The notes under the pieces were generated by a model. The model was not told where the DNA came from. It worked only from the letters and a program-made list of their open reading frames with translations, and searched no databases. The translations under genes were made by a program, and so were the position numbers. A stretch of 64,000 nt of DNA from Sipunculus nudus (taxonomy: Eukaryota > Annelida > Sipuncula > Golfingiida > Sipunculidae): assembly GCA_026874595.1 (NCBI GenBank), contig CM049308.1, positions 73,876,624-73,940,623 on the forward strand. Reading direction: 5' to 3'. Shown here one piece after another: positions 13,401 through 25,900 of the stretch (positions are counted from its first letter, which is position 1; each line of letters opens with the position of its first letter).

Positions 13401-16400
13401 AGCTCTTATAAAAATAGGCTTTAAAATGTGGATATATTGCACAAAGAATGATTGTTTTGTTTATTTCAACGTGTTTATAATATATTGGGGCCCACCAAAA
13501 TAAAACAAATTCCATAAGGGCATCTGGCTGCAAATCAGATAAGCCAGAGCTTTGCAAATGGCATTTTGCAATAAGTGACATAATTACTTCTGCATATATG
13601 CAACTTACCAATTAGGTTACATGTTTATCCCATTTGTCAACATTACTATGTTTAAAAACATGTGTTTGAAAAACATGTTCATACATCCTTTATTGAGGCC
13701 TGATAAGAACTTTTCATAACCAGAATTACCCTTAGATCATTTGTATATACACAGAGGAAGCCAGAAATCACATAAATTCTTTTTCAAAAAGGTAGGACAA
13801 TGGGCACCTCTTAGCTATAATTTTCACATATTGCATTGTATTCTTTCCTAATTTCCTCTCTACGATTTCTGACTGATTGCTAAAGCATTGTCATGAATGG
13901 CTGTCTGGGTATTGATTTTTGTATTGTATTGATTTGTTGTATATGAAAGATTATTGATATTTGACAAGTGTAGTCATTGATTTTGCAGTCAGGAAAGTGT
14001 ATTATGATCTGTATCACTATCTGTTAAAGGGGAAAACACACTAAAATCATGGGTCTCACTTTATAAAGGCATAGGTCTGTTATGGTAAGATACACATATA
14101 TTTAAATACATGTATTTCCCTTAATTATTCAAGAACAGTGTTCAAAGCCATGGTGCTAAAAAGTTCTCATGGCTTATGTCATGGTGGGTGCAGGCAGTAT
14201 GGCTTATGTCATGGTGGGTGCAGGCAGTATGGCTTATGTCATGGTGGGTACAGGAATTATGGCTTATGTCATGGTGGGTGCAGGAAGTATGGCTTATGTC
14301 ATGGTGGGTGCAGGAAGTATGGCTTATGTCATGGTGGGTGCAGGAAGTATGGCTTATGTCATGGTGGGTGCAGGCAGTATGGCTTATGTCATGGTGGGTG
14401 CAGGAAGTATGGCTTATGTCATGGTGGGTGCAGGAAGTATGGCTTATGTCATGGTGGGTGCAAAAAGTATGGCTTTGTCATGGTGGGTGCAGGCAGTATG
14501 GCTTATGTCATGGTGGGTGCAGGAAGTATGGCTTATGTCATGGTGGGTGCAGGCAGTTTGGCTTATGTCATGATGGGTGCAGGCAGTTTGGCTTATGTCA
14601 TGGTGGGTGCAGGAAGTATGACTTATGTCATGGTGGGTGCAGGCAGTATGGCTAATGTCATGGTGGGTGCAGGAAGTATGACTTATGTCATGGTGGGTGC
14701 AGGCAGTATGGCTTATGTCATGGTGGGTGCAGGCAGTTTGGCTTATGTCATGGTGGGTGCAGGCAGTTTGGCTTATGTCATGGTGGGTGCAGGCAGTTTG
14801 GCTTATGTCATGGTGGGTGCAGGAAGTATGACTTATGTCATGGTGGGTGCAGGCAGTATGGCTTATGTCATGGTGGGTGCAGGAAGTATAGCTTATGTCA
14901 TGGTGGGTGCAGGAAGTATGGCTTATGTCATGGTGGGTGCAGGCAGTATGGCTTATGTCATGGTGGGTGCAGGAAGTATGACTTATGTCATGGTGGGTGC
15001 TCCATTTCCATGAGTAAGTGATTGTATCACATAATCCCGCTTAATTCATTACTGGATGTTTTCTATAAATGATTGGATAATATGATAAGTTTCTTTTTGG
15101 CAGCTTGTTGAAAAGAAATGGCCGGGTGATTACGATCGTATGCGCCGCATGTCACTTGTGGAGGAGACCCCAGAGAAGCGCATCAACATGGCTCACCTGT
15201 GCATTGTGGGTAGCCATGCCATAAACGGAGTTGCAGCGATCCACTCCAGCATCATCAAGGCTGACACGTAAGGCTGCAGGTCACTGCTCCTAACTGTAGC
15301 TGTCATCATTGTATTTTATGGAAGCATCCCTGTGAAAATCCCCATATATCTAAACTAAATCCAAAAGTTTCACATGCATGTTAGACCCCATTAGTATACA
15401 TAATTTTAAATTTGGTACAGTATTCTTTATGATTGTATACATGACTAAAATATTTCATCATATTTAACTATTAAAAATTTTTTAAGAGTATTCTATTTTA
15501 ATTACCCAGTACCAGCAAACCTTGTTTTAGTTTGCTAGAATATCAGACTACATTACAATATCTAAATATGTTTTTTTCTACTCTTTTCTCTATCTTGTCT
15601 CTTTCCAAAAATTGAGTTTTTTATTCAGTGAAAAGTTAAAAATTTCGTTTTAGTTTAAAAAATTGAGAAAAAGCAAAAAAAAGTGGTAAGAAAATTGAAA
15701 AAAAATCCTATTTGCATACTTTTTAAATGTTTCAGCTTCAAGGATTTTGCTGAGATGTGGCCCGAGAAGTTCCAGAACAAGACAAACGGAATCACTCCTC
15801 GTCGATGGATGGTGCTATGCAACCCTAACCTTGCGGATGTTGTCTCTGAGGTATGGTCACTAATCATTTACAGCTGGGATTCTTGCTCTGACTTAAAGTA
15901 GACTGGTTTCCTACTCTAGGTCAAATAGTCCTCATGATATTGGCTGCATTAACATGGAAAATGTGTGAATGGGTTTTCTGTGCCTGATGCTCAAAAGAAT
16001 TCCAAAAAAAATAAACATGAGGCCCAGTCTCAGACCTAATTAATTTAATCTAATAAGCAACATCAGCCTTTTCTCATGCTTGTGCAGCATGTTATAAAAT
16101 TATAACATATATGAATTGTACACCACCTGCTTTGGTGCAAGATGCCCATGAGTTGCATAATACAGATTGCAACTGATTTATCTTTTTGCCTAAAATGTTT
16201 TAAAACCATTTTGAGTGTGAAGGGGTTATCTGATATCTAGTAATCACTTTTCAGAAGTATAATGATAAGTCTTTTTGTTGATGTTTTATTTATCACAGAA
16301 AATTGGAGACTCCTATGTGGTGCATCTTGATGAGCTGCGGAAACTGGAGAAGTTCAAGAACGATAAGAATTTACTGGTCAACATCATGAAGGTTAAGCAG

Positions 16401-19400
16401 GTATGGAATGAAACATAAAAATAAATAACCAAAACTGTTCCAGAAGGACACCTACAACATTCACAAAGTACCAGCAATAAATTACTGTCCTATGGACACT
16501 TGAACAAAATATAAACATCAATTGAGCATATTTATGATCATGGAAAATTTATTAGCCAAGACCAAATATTTTGATAATTTAGAGCTTGCAAGAAAATTGA
16601 AAAAAAATAAGCTTCATGAGGAGAAATGTGGGAATATCATGTTTTATTCCCTGATGACCACCTGGCTATCACAACCACCCCACTAAGACAAAAACTCTTG
16701 GTCCTGGACTTAATTAAATCATCATAAAAATCTCCCACTAACATGACCACCCCACTAACACTACCACTTCTGACTGGTCCCACAGGTGGTCATGTTGGAG
16801 AGAATTCACTGTATTTGGAATTTCAAATATCTTAGTATAATAACTGTGATATTTTATACTGAAAGTCTCCGCTGATAGGCCACAACACATATTTGATTGA
16901 ATGATATATTTAATCACAGGAAAACAAGATGAAGCTGGCTGATTTGATAGAAAAGAACTACAAGGTGACTGTGGATCCGTCTTCCATGTTTGATGTCCAG
17001 GTGAAGCGTATCCACGAGTACAAGAGACAGCTGTTGAACATCCTGCATGTCATTACGCTGTACAACCGCATCAAGAAGAACCCCAACGCTCCATTTACAC
17101 CCAGAACTGTCATGATTGGTGGAAAGGTAGCTTTATTAATCCATCCTTTAACTGTCATTCTGTCCTTTTATAACAAGATTACATTTATGCCAGATTCAGT
17201 TTACAGTAAATTTGTAACTTTCATGTCCAGAAATTTTCCAAGTCAGGTTAATGTCTGATTATTAACAGTAAGCATGTATCCATGCTTAATTACAATGCTT
17301 ATTTTAACAGCATAGTCCAGCCAAGTGCATAATTTGCATATACAAAATTGCCGGGATGGAAGGCCAGGTACATGTAGGTGTGTAGTAACTTCAAAGAAAT
17401 GATTGTTAAACATGATTTTACTGAGTAAAATATATAGAAGGTCTTTGTTCACTTTGTCAGAACATCTCTTTTAATAATAATGAATTTTTGCATTTAGGCT
17501 GCCCCTGGATACCACATGGCTAAGCTGATTATCAAGCTGTTCAACAATGTAGGACGTGCTGTCAACAACGATCCAATCGTAGGCAAGCGCCTGAAGCTGG
17601 TATACCTTGAGAACTATCGTGTGTCTCTGGCTGAGCGTGTGATCCCTGCTGCGGACTTGAGTGAACAAATCTCAACTGCAGGCACTGAGGCTTCAGGAAC
17701 TGGCAACATGAAGTTTCAGGTAATTAATCATGGTTCCTGCATCCTACTAAAGTTTGAGGATTGGGGCATGGTCGTAAAAAAGAATAAGTCCACTCTGACC
17801 TATTTCCATACAAACTTTTCGCAAAAACATCCCCACCTTGACGGTGTCCTCGTAGTACTTTCATATCTAGAAATCTGCTAATGTACAATTTTTCTGATTG
17901 GGAAACTTGCCATAGATATGCAAAAAAAAAAAAATTCAACAGAAATAGACATTTTTGTTTAGACTAACAAACCTATGTAGCACTATTTTTGAAATGTGAA
18001 TACTGTGGAATGATGTTTTATAATGCCAATATAGCATGAATTGAAGTTTAGAAATTTATAGAAAGAGTTTTGGTTCCAATCAGTAAAGAGGTGAAACCTT
18101 ATTTATGCATTGAACAGTTGGCTAGATATATCTTGATATTCAGCAGCAGGGTAGTTTAATTTAATGATCAAATTAACACTATTCAAAGGAATTCAGGTCA
18201 ATTTGACAACATTTAAAGCCTAGACAAACTATTTTGGTAGAAGTCAGATGTAAATGTAATAATCTTATATAAAACAAATCAGTATAGTAGAGCTATTAAA
18301 GTTAAAAAATCTTTCTGCTTTCCAGTTTGATAAGATCAGTTCTCTACAAAGATCAAAAGAAGACACCTACACAGTTTAAAGAACTAAAAAAACATATTAA
18401 AGGTTTAAAGTTTATTAAAAAGAATAACATAAGATTTCATAAGCTTTGGTAGATTCATTAGCTTGAGAATCTTTCAGGGGAATGTTAGAAGTTATTTAGG
18501 TGCACTTTTTTCTATATAAATTTTTTTATAAACAATATACTAATTGCTAATACATTTCTTTGGTTTCAATTTACAGCTTAATGGTGCTCTGACCATTGGC
18601 ACACTAGATGGCGCTAATGTTGAGATGCGGGAGGAGATGGGAGATGAGAACATCTTCATCTTTGGTATGACCGTCGATGAAGTGGAAGCCCTGGGAAAGA
18701 AAGGGTGTGTTGAGTATTAGATAATTCTTTAATTAATGGTTTGGACCATGGCCAGCGGGTGTCTCTTAATACAAATTGAATCTAAAGATATTTTTATGAT
18801 ATTTAATATATCCATTCAGGATCTCATACACTGTAGCTAATGCAAAAAAACATCAAAGGTATGGTTCTCAGGCACCGTGCATCATTTTTAACCCCCCGCA
18901 TCAAAAATTTTGATTTTGATTTTCATCTTTCAAGAAGATATAATAATACAAATTTGATAAAATTTTCTTTGTTGTGTAGTGCTTTTACCTGTTAAGCCAA
19001 AAAATCGGTTATTATGATGCTTTTACTTGATCATATGACATTTTTGTCAAAACATACAAAAAAGGTAAACAATAAATTTCATCCCCGCGCACTGATTTCT
19101 GAAAAAAAGTACCTGGGAACCATATCTTTGATTTTTGGCCTAATTAATCTTTAAAGGTTTTGACTGTGCACTGTTGATGGCTGAGCTCTGATAATTTTTT
19201 ATATATGTTTTAACTTTTGCTCAGAAATAGCTTTGTATATTTCATGATGCTTAAAAAGTGATTATGATATATTATGTCAGTATTGTTAGTCTGTTTGTAT
19301 AAAATTAAAAAAAAAACTTATGTTACAACTAAGAATAGTCTAAATTTGTTTCCTGCTTGCTCACACATTATATGAATACAGCTCAGTAAATCTGTATGTC

Positions 19401-21734
19401 AAAGGTACAGTTTTAACCTTTTTCTTAAGCCTGTAATCTAGGAAACAGTGACAGTTAATCTTTGAATTTTTAGGCTCATTCCAAAATTTGTGAATCAAAT
19501 TTGAGATGCAGATCAGGCAGCACCCTTTCCTTTGATGTCATTTCCATTCAAAACAAACCTCTTCTGTTTGGGCACTGTGGGATTGCCAGGGTTATTTATC
19601 TAAACTGTCAAACTTCAAAATCATTTTACATTTCCAATGCGCATGCTTACTGGTACAAAATATTACTTCTTCCGTAAATTTCCTTACCACAAAAACACCC
19701 ATGTGTATGTAATTTGCCTTGAAACAGTTCTTATCCAACACACTACAGATTGCATTTTCCTCTTCCATTCATTGATACCTAAGCTGCTAGTGTATTTAGA
19801 AGCCCCAGTGCTTTGTGGGTGTCAGATTTTGGCTCCAATAATCCCTAAACAGCAGAGGCGTGGTCTTGTGAGTCTGAGTCTGTGCAGTGTAGATCAGGCA
19901 GGTTGAACAGACCTGAGTTTACAGGTGATAATTTTTCATCAATTGGTATAATTGTAAATTTCCAGCTACAATCCTCGTGAATACTACGAGAAGATCCCAG
20001 AGCTGAAGCAGGCCATTGATCAGATCGCTGGTGGATACTTCTCTCCAGAAAATCCAGGTCTGTTCCAGGATATCACCAACTCACTGTTACACCATGACAG
20101 GTAAGATCACTATAATTATGTTACGTGATTGTAAATGTATATGTGTCAACACCAGCTGGGCCCTTTGGCCAATCAGAGCTGCCCTTTCACAGGTGGGTTG
20201 GGGAGTTGCCCTGGCAACATGTATTTGGCAATGGATGAGAGGCCAACACTGCCAGCCCCCTGGATCAGTTTTTGTGTGATATAAAGAAAACTGGCTTATT
20301 TTACAATGGAAACCCTGTGGGCTGGCAGAAAAAGAGCAAATGCACCAGCCAAGGGAGGTTTGTGTCATAAATTGCACTTTGCCTTTTCATTCATCCACAC
20401 CTATTTTAGAATATGAATGATTATCTTATGATTTTGTTCATTGTGGTCAAGACCAACCAATCACAGAGCCTAAGACCATGGTTTCTGAATCTAACTCCAA
20501 GAGATCTGACACCAAGACCAAATGTTAACCCAACTATCATGAATCCCTTATATGAGAGGTAATATTTCCTCAAAAATATCTGTCAGCCTTACATAAACCT
20601 AAAATTGTTACCAGGCGATCAGGCAAACAAACATGCATTGTGGACAACAAGTAACATGAAAGACAAAGAATAGCAGAGAGAAAATCACTCATGGATTTAT
20701 TGTTTGGTGATTTGTGAATTCAAAGACCTGAGACCCGCAAAAGTTTGTCTTGAGAATTACAAAACTTGTTTTAGGATTATGAATAATTCTGCTGAAGGGA
20801 TTGAATTTTTTTTTTCAAAATTCTGGACATACATTTGAAGTAGTTTATCTAAACAGTTTCCATATTTCAGCATCGAGAATTTTTCATCGCTCTTTAACTT
20901 ATTTATATATTTGATATTTGTTATATATTATTTTGTAGGTTCATGCTCTTTGCTGATTACGAGGCTTATATTAAATGCCAAGAAAAGGTCTCAGAAATGT
21001 ACACGGTAAGTTAGATCTGGCAGCATGAAAATGAGTGATTATATAACTTGGTTTTTGAAAAAAAAAATCTTAAAAAAGTTAAAAAAGACTTAATTTAAGT
21101 ACATAATTTTTTTTTATTTATTAGAAAAAGGATCACTGGAAAAAGTTTAAAAAGTCCTTTAAAAGTCCTCTATGGAATTTGATGGACATAGTCATAGAGA
21201 GTCTTAAAAGGTCAATAAGTCTGAACTTGAGATTCAGAGGGAACTCTGATTTTTAATGCCATGATAATGTCATGTTAATGAGACCAAGACCCCACTCAGG
21301 AGTAGAAACATGTTTGTTCTTGAAAACCAATTTATAACTTGAAGGGGGGGGGGGGGGGGGGGGTTGGCATGCCAGATCCATTGGTCCTCTCTATCAGTGC
21401 ACAAATTTATGCATTTAGGCATGTAAGTTAACATGGGTTTTTAAGTGTTTTTCATGCAAACACATGAACATGGGTTTAAAATAAATTTACATTTAATGTG
21501 TAATGTTTAACACTGATTCAGAGATTAATCATTGTTCATGTTATTTTACAGAACACTGATGAATGGGCCAAGATGTGCTTAATGAACATAGCTGCTTCTG
21601 GCAAATTTTCAAGTGACAGAACCATAGCTCAGTATGCCAGGGAGATCTGGGGCGTTGAGCCCTCTTACGAGAAGCTGCGTGCACCCTACGACAATCCCGA
21701 GAAAGAAATAGAAGAAGTCGAAGCCGGCAAATAA
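5098..21734 (+). CDS. PYG: Glycogen phosphorylase, 5'-partial, about 738 residues in view
   Basis: This is the enzyme that releases glucose-1-phosphate from cytosolic glycogen using pyridoxal phosphate (PLP). Coding exons: 5098-5280, 5746-5989, 6577-6659, 8733-8876, then 9937-10029 or 10690-10782, then 13185-13331, 15104-15267, 15736-15850, 16299-16400, 16920-17126, 17498-17719, 18577-18704, 19966-20100, 20939-21005, 21552-21734. All join in frame with AG/GT borders and end at TAA. Recognisable motifs: [12 protein letters not shown], the YPNDN/FFEGKEL loop, [11 protein letters not shown] with the two AMP-site arginines, [14 protein letters not shown] with the catalytic-site histidine, [10 protein letters not shown], and [11 protein letters not shown] with the PLP lysine. 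The sequence starts at about residue 115 of the vertebrate muscle enzyme, so the phosphorylatable N-terminus is outside the window. The tail ends in an acidic stretch ([12 protein letters not shown]) instead of the short vertebrate end. Family identity is certain; the vertebrate M/L/B paralogue names do not apply. Confidence 0.97.
6215..6420 (+). mobile_element. Possible tRNA-derived SINE remnant
   Basis: GGGTTCAGTTCCC at about 6299-6311 fits a tRNA-type B box, and the following GGCTGGTGGTTTTACCTAGT and TTTCTACTGCCCCTACA look like the body of invertebrate tRNA-derived SINEs. I find no clear A box or target duplications. It lies in a phosphorylase intron. Confidence 0.3.
7541..8580 (+). mobile_element. 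Helentron/pearl-like non-autonomous element, family 2 (three 302-bp units)
   Basis: Left end: AGCCCTCAGCC (7549-7559) pairs imperfectly with GCTGATGGGCT just downstream. It is followed by a GTCCGTCCGTCCGTCTGTCC leader at about 7595. Three units of about 302 bp follow, each with CGGTCAAGTT and TGACCTTGACC (7731, 8032 and 8334). Near the right end the exact inverted copy GGCTGAGGGCT lies at 8544-8554, then a TCAGC-TTCT-GCTGA hairpin (8559-8572), then CTAG (8577-8580) and T. One unit has a perfect GGTGGCGCCACC at 7873. The design is the same as at 1313-2773 though the sequences differ. Confidence 0.65.
9937..10029 (+). CDS. PYG: Alternative phosphorylase exon, version A (31 codons)
   Basis: It begins after AACAG with [17 protein letters not shown] and ends ERMEWDR before GTAAAC, phase 0 on both sides. 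It replaces the segment around residues 333-363 of the muscle enzyme, just after the 280s loop and close to the active-site cleft. Version B at 10690-10782 has the same length, the same phases and 22 of 31 identical residues. Version A keeps the ERM.WD ending seen in vertebrate enzymes. Both versions together would keep the frame but would duplicate a core beta-strand and helix, so mutually exclusive use is the sensible reading. Confidence 0.9.
10434..10487. repeat. (TA)n tract between the two alternative phosphorylase exons
   Basis: About 54 bp of alternating AT interrupted once by TT, so it can fold on itself. It lies in the 660-bp intron separating exon versions A and B. Confidence 0.9.
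10690..10782 (+). CDS. PYG: Alternative phosphorylase exon, version B (31 codons)
   Basis: It begins after GTATAG with [17 protein letters not shown] and ends EGVNWDK before GTAACG, phase 0 on both sides. It has no stops, indels or damaged splice sites, which argues against a dead duplicate. Relative to version A the changes cluster in the helix after the conserved IQLNDTHP strand: M/R, K/L, V/M, D/V, R/G, M/V, E/N and R/K. The PELMR and terminal WDK of B match the vertebrate sequence better than A does, so each copy keeps different ancestral residues. Confidence 0.9.
11070..11660. repeat. 52-54 bp minisatellite
   Basis: TTTGCCCATGTAAGCCACAT starts at about 11291, 11344, 11396, 11449, 11503, 11557 and 11611, giving a 52-54 bp period. 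Upstream to about 11070 there are degenerate copies of the same TGCCCA-GTAAGC-CAT-TTCATAT pieces. It lies in the phosphorylase intron 10783-13184. Confidence 0.85.
13185..15850 (+). CDS. PYG: Phosphorylase exons for the middle of the protein (three exons)
   Basis: Exons 13185-13331 ([20 protein letters not shown] to INSRFLK), 15104-15267 ([18 protein letters not shown] to SIIKADT) and 15736-15850 ([20 protein letters not shown] to LADVVSE). The first carries the active-site histidine of TNHTVL. The 15267/15736 junction splits a threonine codon. The intron between 13331 and 15104 is mostly a 30-bp minisatellite. Confidence 0.95.
14171..15000. repeat. 30-bp minisatellite, about 28 units
   Basis: GGCTTATGTCATGGTGGGTG plus ten more bases repeats head to tail about 28 times. 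Units differ mainly at two spots (GGCAGT or GGAAGT; TATGG, TTTGG or TATGA). One unit near 14470 has lost a single A, which shifts the register. It lies in the phosphorylase intron 13332-15103. Confidence 0.95.
16299..17719 (+). CDS. PYG: Phosphorylase exons for the C-terminal domain with the PLP site
   Basis: Exons 16299-16400 ([16 protein letters not shown] to MKVKQ), 16920-17126 ([18 protein letters not shown] to VMIGGK) and 17498-17719 ([18 protein letters not shown] to GNMKFQ). [13 protein letters not shown] contains the basic residues that contact phosphate. GTGNMKF contains the lysine that forms the Schiff base with PLP, five bases' worth of codons before the exon end, so the cofactor motif is completed by LNGALTIGT in the next exon. 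Confidence 0.96.
16655..16812. repeat. Transposon-end-like dispersed fragment
   Basis: GACCACCCCACTAA-type blocks repeat here, and the stretch ends GTGGTCATGTTGGAGAGAAT TCACTGT, whose reverse complement (CAGTGAATTCTCTCCAACAT) resembles the CAGTGAA ends of the element at 3792-5078. No left partner was identified. Confidence 0.3.
18577..21734 (+). CDS. PYG: Phosphorylase C-terminal exons and stop
   Basis: Exons 18577-18704 ([20 protein letters not shown] to GKKG), 19966-20100 ([13 protein letters not shown] to LHHDR), 20939-21005 ([16 protein letters not shown] to MYT) and 21552-21734 ([20 protein letters not shown] to the stop). The 18704/19966 and 20100/20939 junctions split glycine and arginine codons. 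The last exon keeps [19 protein letters not shown] and then diverges into an acidic tail. Confidence 0.95.
18844..19138. mobile_element. MITE with about 26-bp terminal inverted repeats
   Basis: Left end AAACATCAAAGGTATGGTTC TCAGGCAC (18848-18875) and right end, reversed, AAAATCAAAGATATGGTTCC CAGGTAC (from about 19135 back to 19109) match with few mismatches. The roughly 295-bp element lies in the phosphorylase intron 18705-19965 and has no ORF. Confidence 0.6.
21344..21363. repeat. Homopolymer G20
   Basis: Twenty consecutive G in the intron before the last phosphorylase exon. Length in an assembly is unreliable. Confidence 0.9.
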
Positions 21735-22916
21735 ATACTGCTCCTCAGATGTCTGAACTCCATGACTTGAAACCTCACAGCTGACGCAATGTTGCACTAT
21801 GTTTTGTCTCTATGGCAACGCTTTCCAGTCTGTGCCAACCACATCAAGAGACATTGTGGCGGTGGACTGTTCTTTTGCATATTTAATATAGCGTAATCTG
21901 CTGCATCAGATTTGGCTTAAATGTCTTTGGTTTATATTGTGTTTGTATTGGCCTGAGATAACCAGTAGACAATCAATGTGATGCCAAAAGGTTAATTGTA
22001 TTTAAGGAAGTTTGGATGGTATATTAATGCAGTTCCTGTCAAGGGAGCTAGAACTGTTCATACTTAATCTGCTATCTGGAAGTCAGATGGGAGTGTTATC
22101 AACCATTCAGCGTCCAGGTACATCATACTTAAATACTTGCCAATGGATTGGTTGTGAAGGCATGGCAGTGGTATTTAGTAGACCCTAAGTGTGACATTAA
22201 TGAAATAACTTGTACATAAAAAATCTGGATTGAGTCCAGCAATTTTCTCTTAGATTTAGTTAAGAAGAGAAGGGATTCAAAGCAATACAGAGAAGAAATA
22301 TATGATGGAAATGTTTAGCCTTCACTTGTAGTGTGTACATAGAGGATTTGTTATTTGTCTATATTGCAGGCTGATAATGTAGCTTCATGATAGTTAGAGG
22401 ATGGGTGCCCGACTATGGCAGTCATGTGATTCTGGAAAATTGCATTGTGGGATATAGTGAAAGTGCATTGAAAGATACATTGAGTGTGACCATGGAGACT
22501 GCATGTTGTTATCGTCTAAGGGGAATGCAAGCTCAGAAAATCATCATCTGCTTGCCTTTGTATTATTTTCTGTAATATTATATTTTAGGATTTTTCTCAG
22601 TAATAGCAAAAACCATTGGATCCCTTTGTACCATTGTTAAATCAAGCTTTAATAACTAAAATCACATTTGTTCATTGACTCATACAGACCACTATTCAGC
22701 ATGGACTCATTTTCTTGGCTTTAAATAACCCACTAGTAATATTTACATGATTCAGCTTCTGTTTGATTGCAGTACCCCTCTGATATAAGTTAAGACTGAA
22801 GCGCAAATGGACTTGATCCTTTTTATTAGTCCAAACTTGTAGCATTCACGACTCCTGTGTCCATAAAAATCCATGTCATATATAAAATCAATTTCAACTT
22901 GTATTAAAAAAATAAA
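21735..22916 (+). other. Probable 3' UTR of the phosphorylase gene
   Basis: The sequence after the stop has no exon or repeat and runs to an AATAAA at 22911-22916 followed by a T/G-rich stretch. The true cleavage site could be further downstream (another AATAAA is at about 25182). Confidence 0.4.
22911..22916 (+). promoter_or_regulatory. PYG: Candidate polyadenylation signal
   Basis: AATAAA about 1.18 kb after the stop, followed by TGTTTTTAGATTG, a plausible downstream element. In AT-rich sequence the hexamer alone is weak evidence. Confidence 0.35.
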
Positions 22917-25900
22917 AAAGTGTTTTTAGATTGATTTATTGCTCCCAGGCTGAATTTTCATTTGATTACTTGGCTCATATTGAAACTAGTCATAAAGTTT
23001 CCTTTTCCCATGACAATTACTGTCTTCTGATGTTTAAGTAAATCTGTAGTCTAACAAACAGGCAAACAAGAACAGATGAGATCAAAAACAGATGGTAACA
23101 GTCTTGTTTAGTTAATAAACTAGAAGAACTGAAATCCTCTACCATGACTAATTTAAGCAGGGAGGGGTATTAGAAATTATGGAATATAATGTAACCAAGT
23201 CTGCCTGGTGTGCTTCAAAGCAGACATTAGTTATCTCTTTTATTTAATTAATGTAATTCTCACTTCTATTATTCTTTGTGAACTTTGTCATGTTTCACAT
23301 AAATGTATTCCTGAACTGCCAATTATGAGATCTGCACTCAAAAAGCTTTCTTATGGTGAAACCAAAGTTTCTGAACACACAACACTAGTTATATTCATAT
23401 AAACTGCTATTGTGTACTTGTTTCAAGGTAGTTGATTTCACATGCAACAAGTTTATATGGCACTGTACAGCTGTACCTTGAACAACCATGGTGCTAATTG
23501 GTTACATAGAAGTATACAGGTATTCTTTTTATAAGTATATTACATCAGTGCCACATATATAACCTGCCATTTGAGATCAAAGTACTTCAGGTGCCAGACC
23601 AATATGATTTCAGGGTATTTGTAGCTGTTAAGACAGTGATTTAAAAAAATATATATATATTTTGTGTATGTGGTTGAAACTGTGTAGAATTACATGTCAG
23701 TCATACTTAGCTTATAATACATTTTTTATTCATCATTATATTAATTTACCTTGGATGTCTATATATTATTGTTTGGTAATTGTATACCATATCCATACAC
23801 CCACACATATATATAATCATCCACATATATCCACAAAGTCATTTATCCACCCATACAGATACATAAATAATACTAGTGTTTGTGTTTTAGCCTGTTTATA
23901 GATTTATATCACTATTACTTATATCCACTTATATAAACCCAACACTGCTTAAAAACACAAAAAAAGGATGAAAAACCCGGTTTAATTATGATTAGTTAAA
24001 AATTGGATGAAACTGCCCGGTAAATATTCAATATTAATGGATGAAGTCAACCGGTAAATTCATAGACTGGCAACCCACCTTTTTATTGTTTGCTGGGGTG
24101 GGTTACCAGTCTATTAGCCTTTAGAGGATTTTAGGATGGACTTCCCGGTGATGGTCAATATTGTGGTGACTTGGAATTTCTGGATTTTTTTCAGTGTATC
24201 AGATAATTTATTCATGTATGAATATCCAGACATTTTGGTCTGTTTTGTGCAATGGACCAGTGTGAAGCACAAAATTTTTGTCTTCACAACCATTATCACA
24301 TGATTGATCATATATCAGTTTCAGGAGTGTAATGTTAAGTGTTGTTTTTTTTTTTTTTTTTGGTTATGATTATATCAGGTCCTGATACTGAGACCCTCAC
24401 TTGTTCAACCTAAAAAAATACTTTTGAAGCAAGTTTCACCACACTTGCGACATCTGTTGGGAGATGGTTGACACTAAGTGATTGGGTCTGTTGGAATGCC
24501 AAGACAAATTATACTTTTTGAATGATGAAAGTAAGAAACCTGTCTTACTCTTAAAAGTAAGTTCCTATTGAAGTACCTGGCATGCATTTTGTTTTGCTTG
24601 CTTGCAAGATCTAAACAAACTATTACATGCATTATAATATGCATAATGTGCATTTTATTAAGGGTTCTAAACAAATCTTATATTAGCAGTGCAGTTGGGT
24701 GTTCTTGCCTTGAATGTTTAAAGAGACCAATCATTATATATTACATATACTCATGAAAATTGTTAAAAAATTAGCACACTTGTATATAACAATACATATT
24801 ATATATAACCGTATATCCTTTTTTATGTGCATGTTTATTAGGGTTTGGTCAAGAATATGTTATAACAGCTGAGTATGACTGACAACCACATACACACAGT
24901 AGTATTTGGCTGGATTAGATACCTGTGTTCTATTATTACCAGAACAACGTGCTCCCAGCTCTTGTATTGTTTTCACTTGTTTTTAGATCTGGATTAAATG
25001 TAGATTCTGTTCAGAAAATCATGGATTTGGCACAGGGCAGTGTTTATTGGTTTTGTTTTGATATGCTGTGGTGACTTGAAGATGAAGTACTTTGTCTCAT
25101 CAGTATTCCATATACATGTTTAATAGGGTTAGTATTAGCATTGATCAGCATAGAAAATAATTAGGGGGGTGTATTGTATAGAATAAACAGATCATGAGAT
25201 CAGGAAAATTTGAAGTCATCATTTGTTAATATGGCAGTCCGTGTTGGCACCACCTTTTCTACATAAATTGTTATAAACTATGATGAAGGTATTATCAAGC
25301 ATGTTCATTACCTCCTGGTAATCACTCCTGTTTGTGAAAACTTAAGACAGAATTATTCAAGATTTAGTGTTTGGTGCATGCTATGATTTGTTTGATACCA
25401 GGTGTGCTTATACATGGTCTGATAATATTTACACAAACACCTTGTTGGGAAATTAGGTTCCTCTGTATTATTAATATTTCAAGTTAGAAGGAATTGATAA
25501 CATGCTAACACTGAAGGCTTTGTTAATAGTTCTGATGCCAGAACATGCCCACGGTTGTGCAAGTGTTCACATAACTAAACATTACTGTTAGATTGGTGCC
25601 TTGTTCTGTCTTTTGTGATTCACGGAGGACAGCAGGATGTACCAGTATACATTACTGTGAGCCTGAGAAACGGTTGGTTTTTTTTTTCTGTTGACTTCAG
25701 TCTGCTGACCTGCACAGTTTGTTTTGCACAAAGTTTTGTATCAATCTTGTTTATTTTCTTTATTTTATATGGGCAGGTACCGTTTTGGCCTCATGATATT
25801 ACACTGAGGGGTACCCCAGTATCATTATGACGTGATATTGACGGGTACTGTTTTATTCTCATGACGTCATACTTCGGTTCCCCTTTGTGATCATGATGTT

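Noticed and set aside
14138-15013. 291-residue repetitive ORF and two overlapping ones
   Set aside because: They are the 30-bp minisatellite read in three frames, inside an intron of the phosphorylase gene, with no splice or start context.
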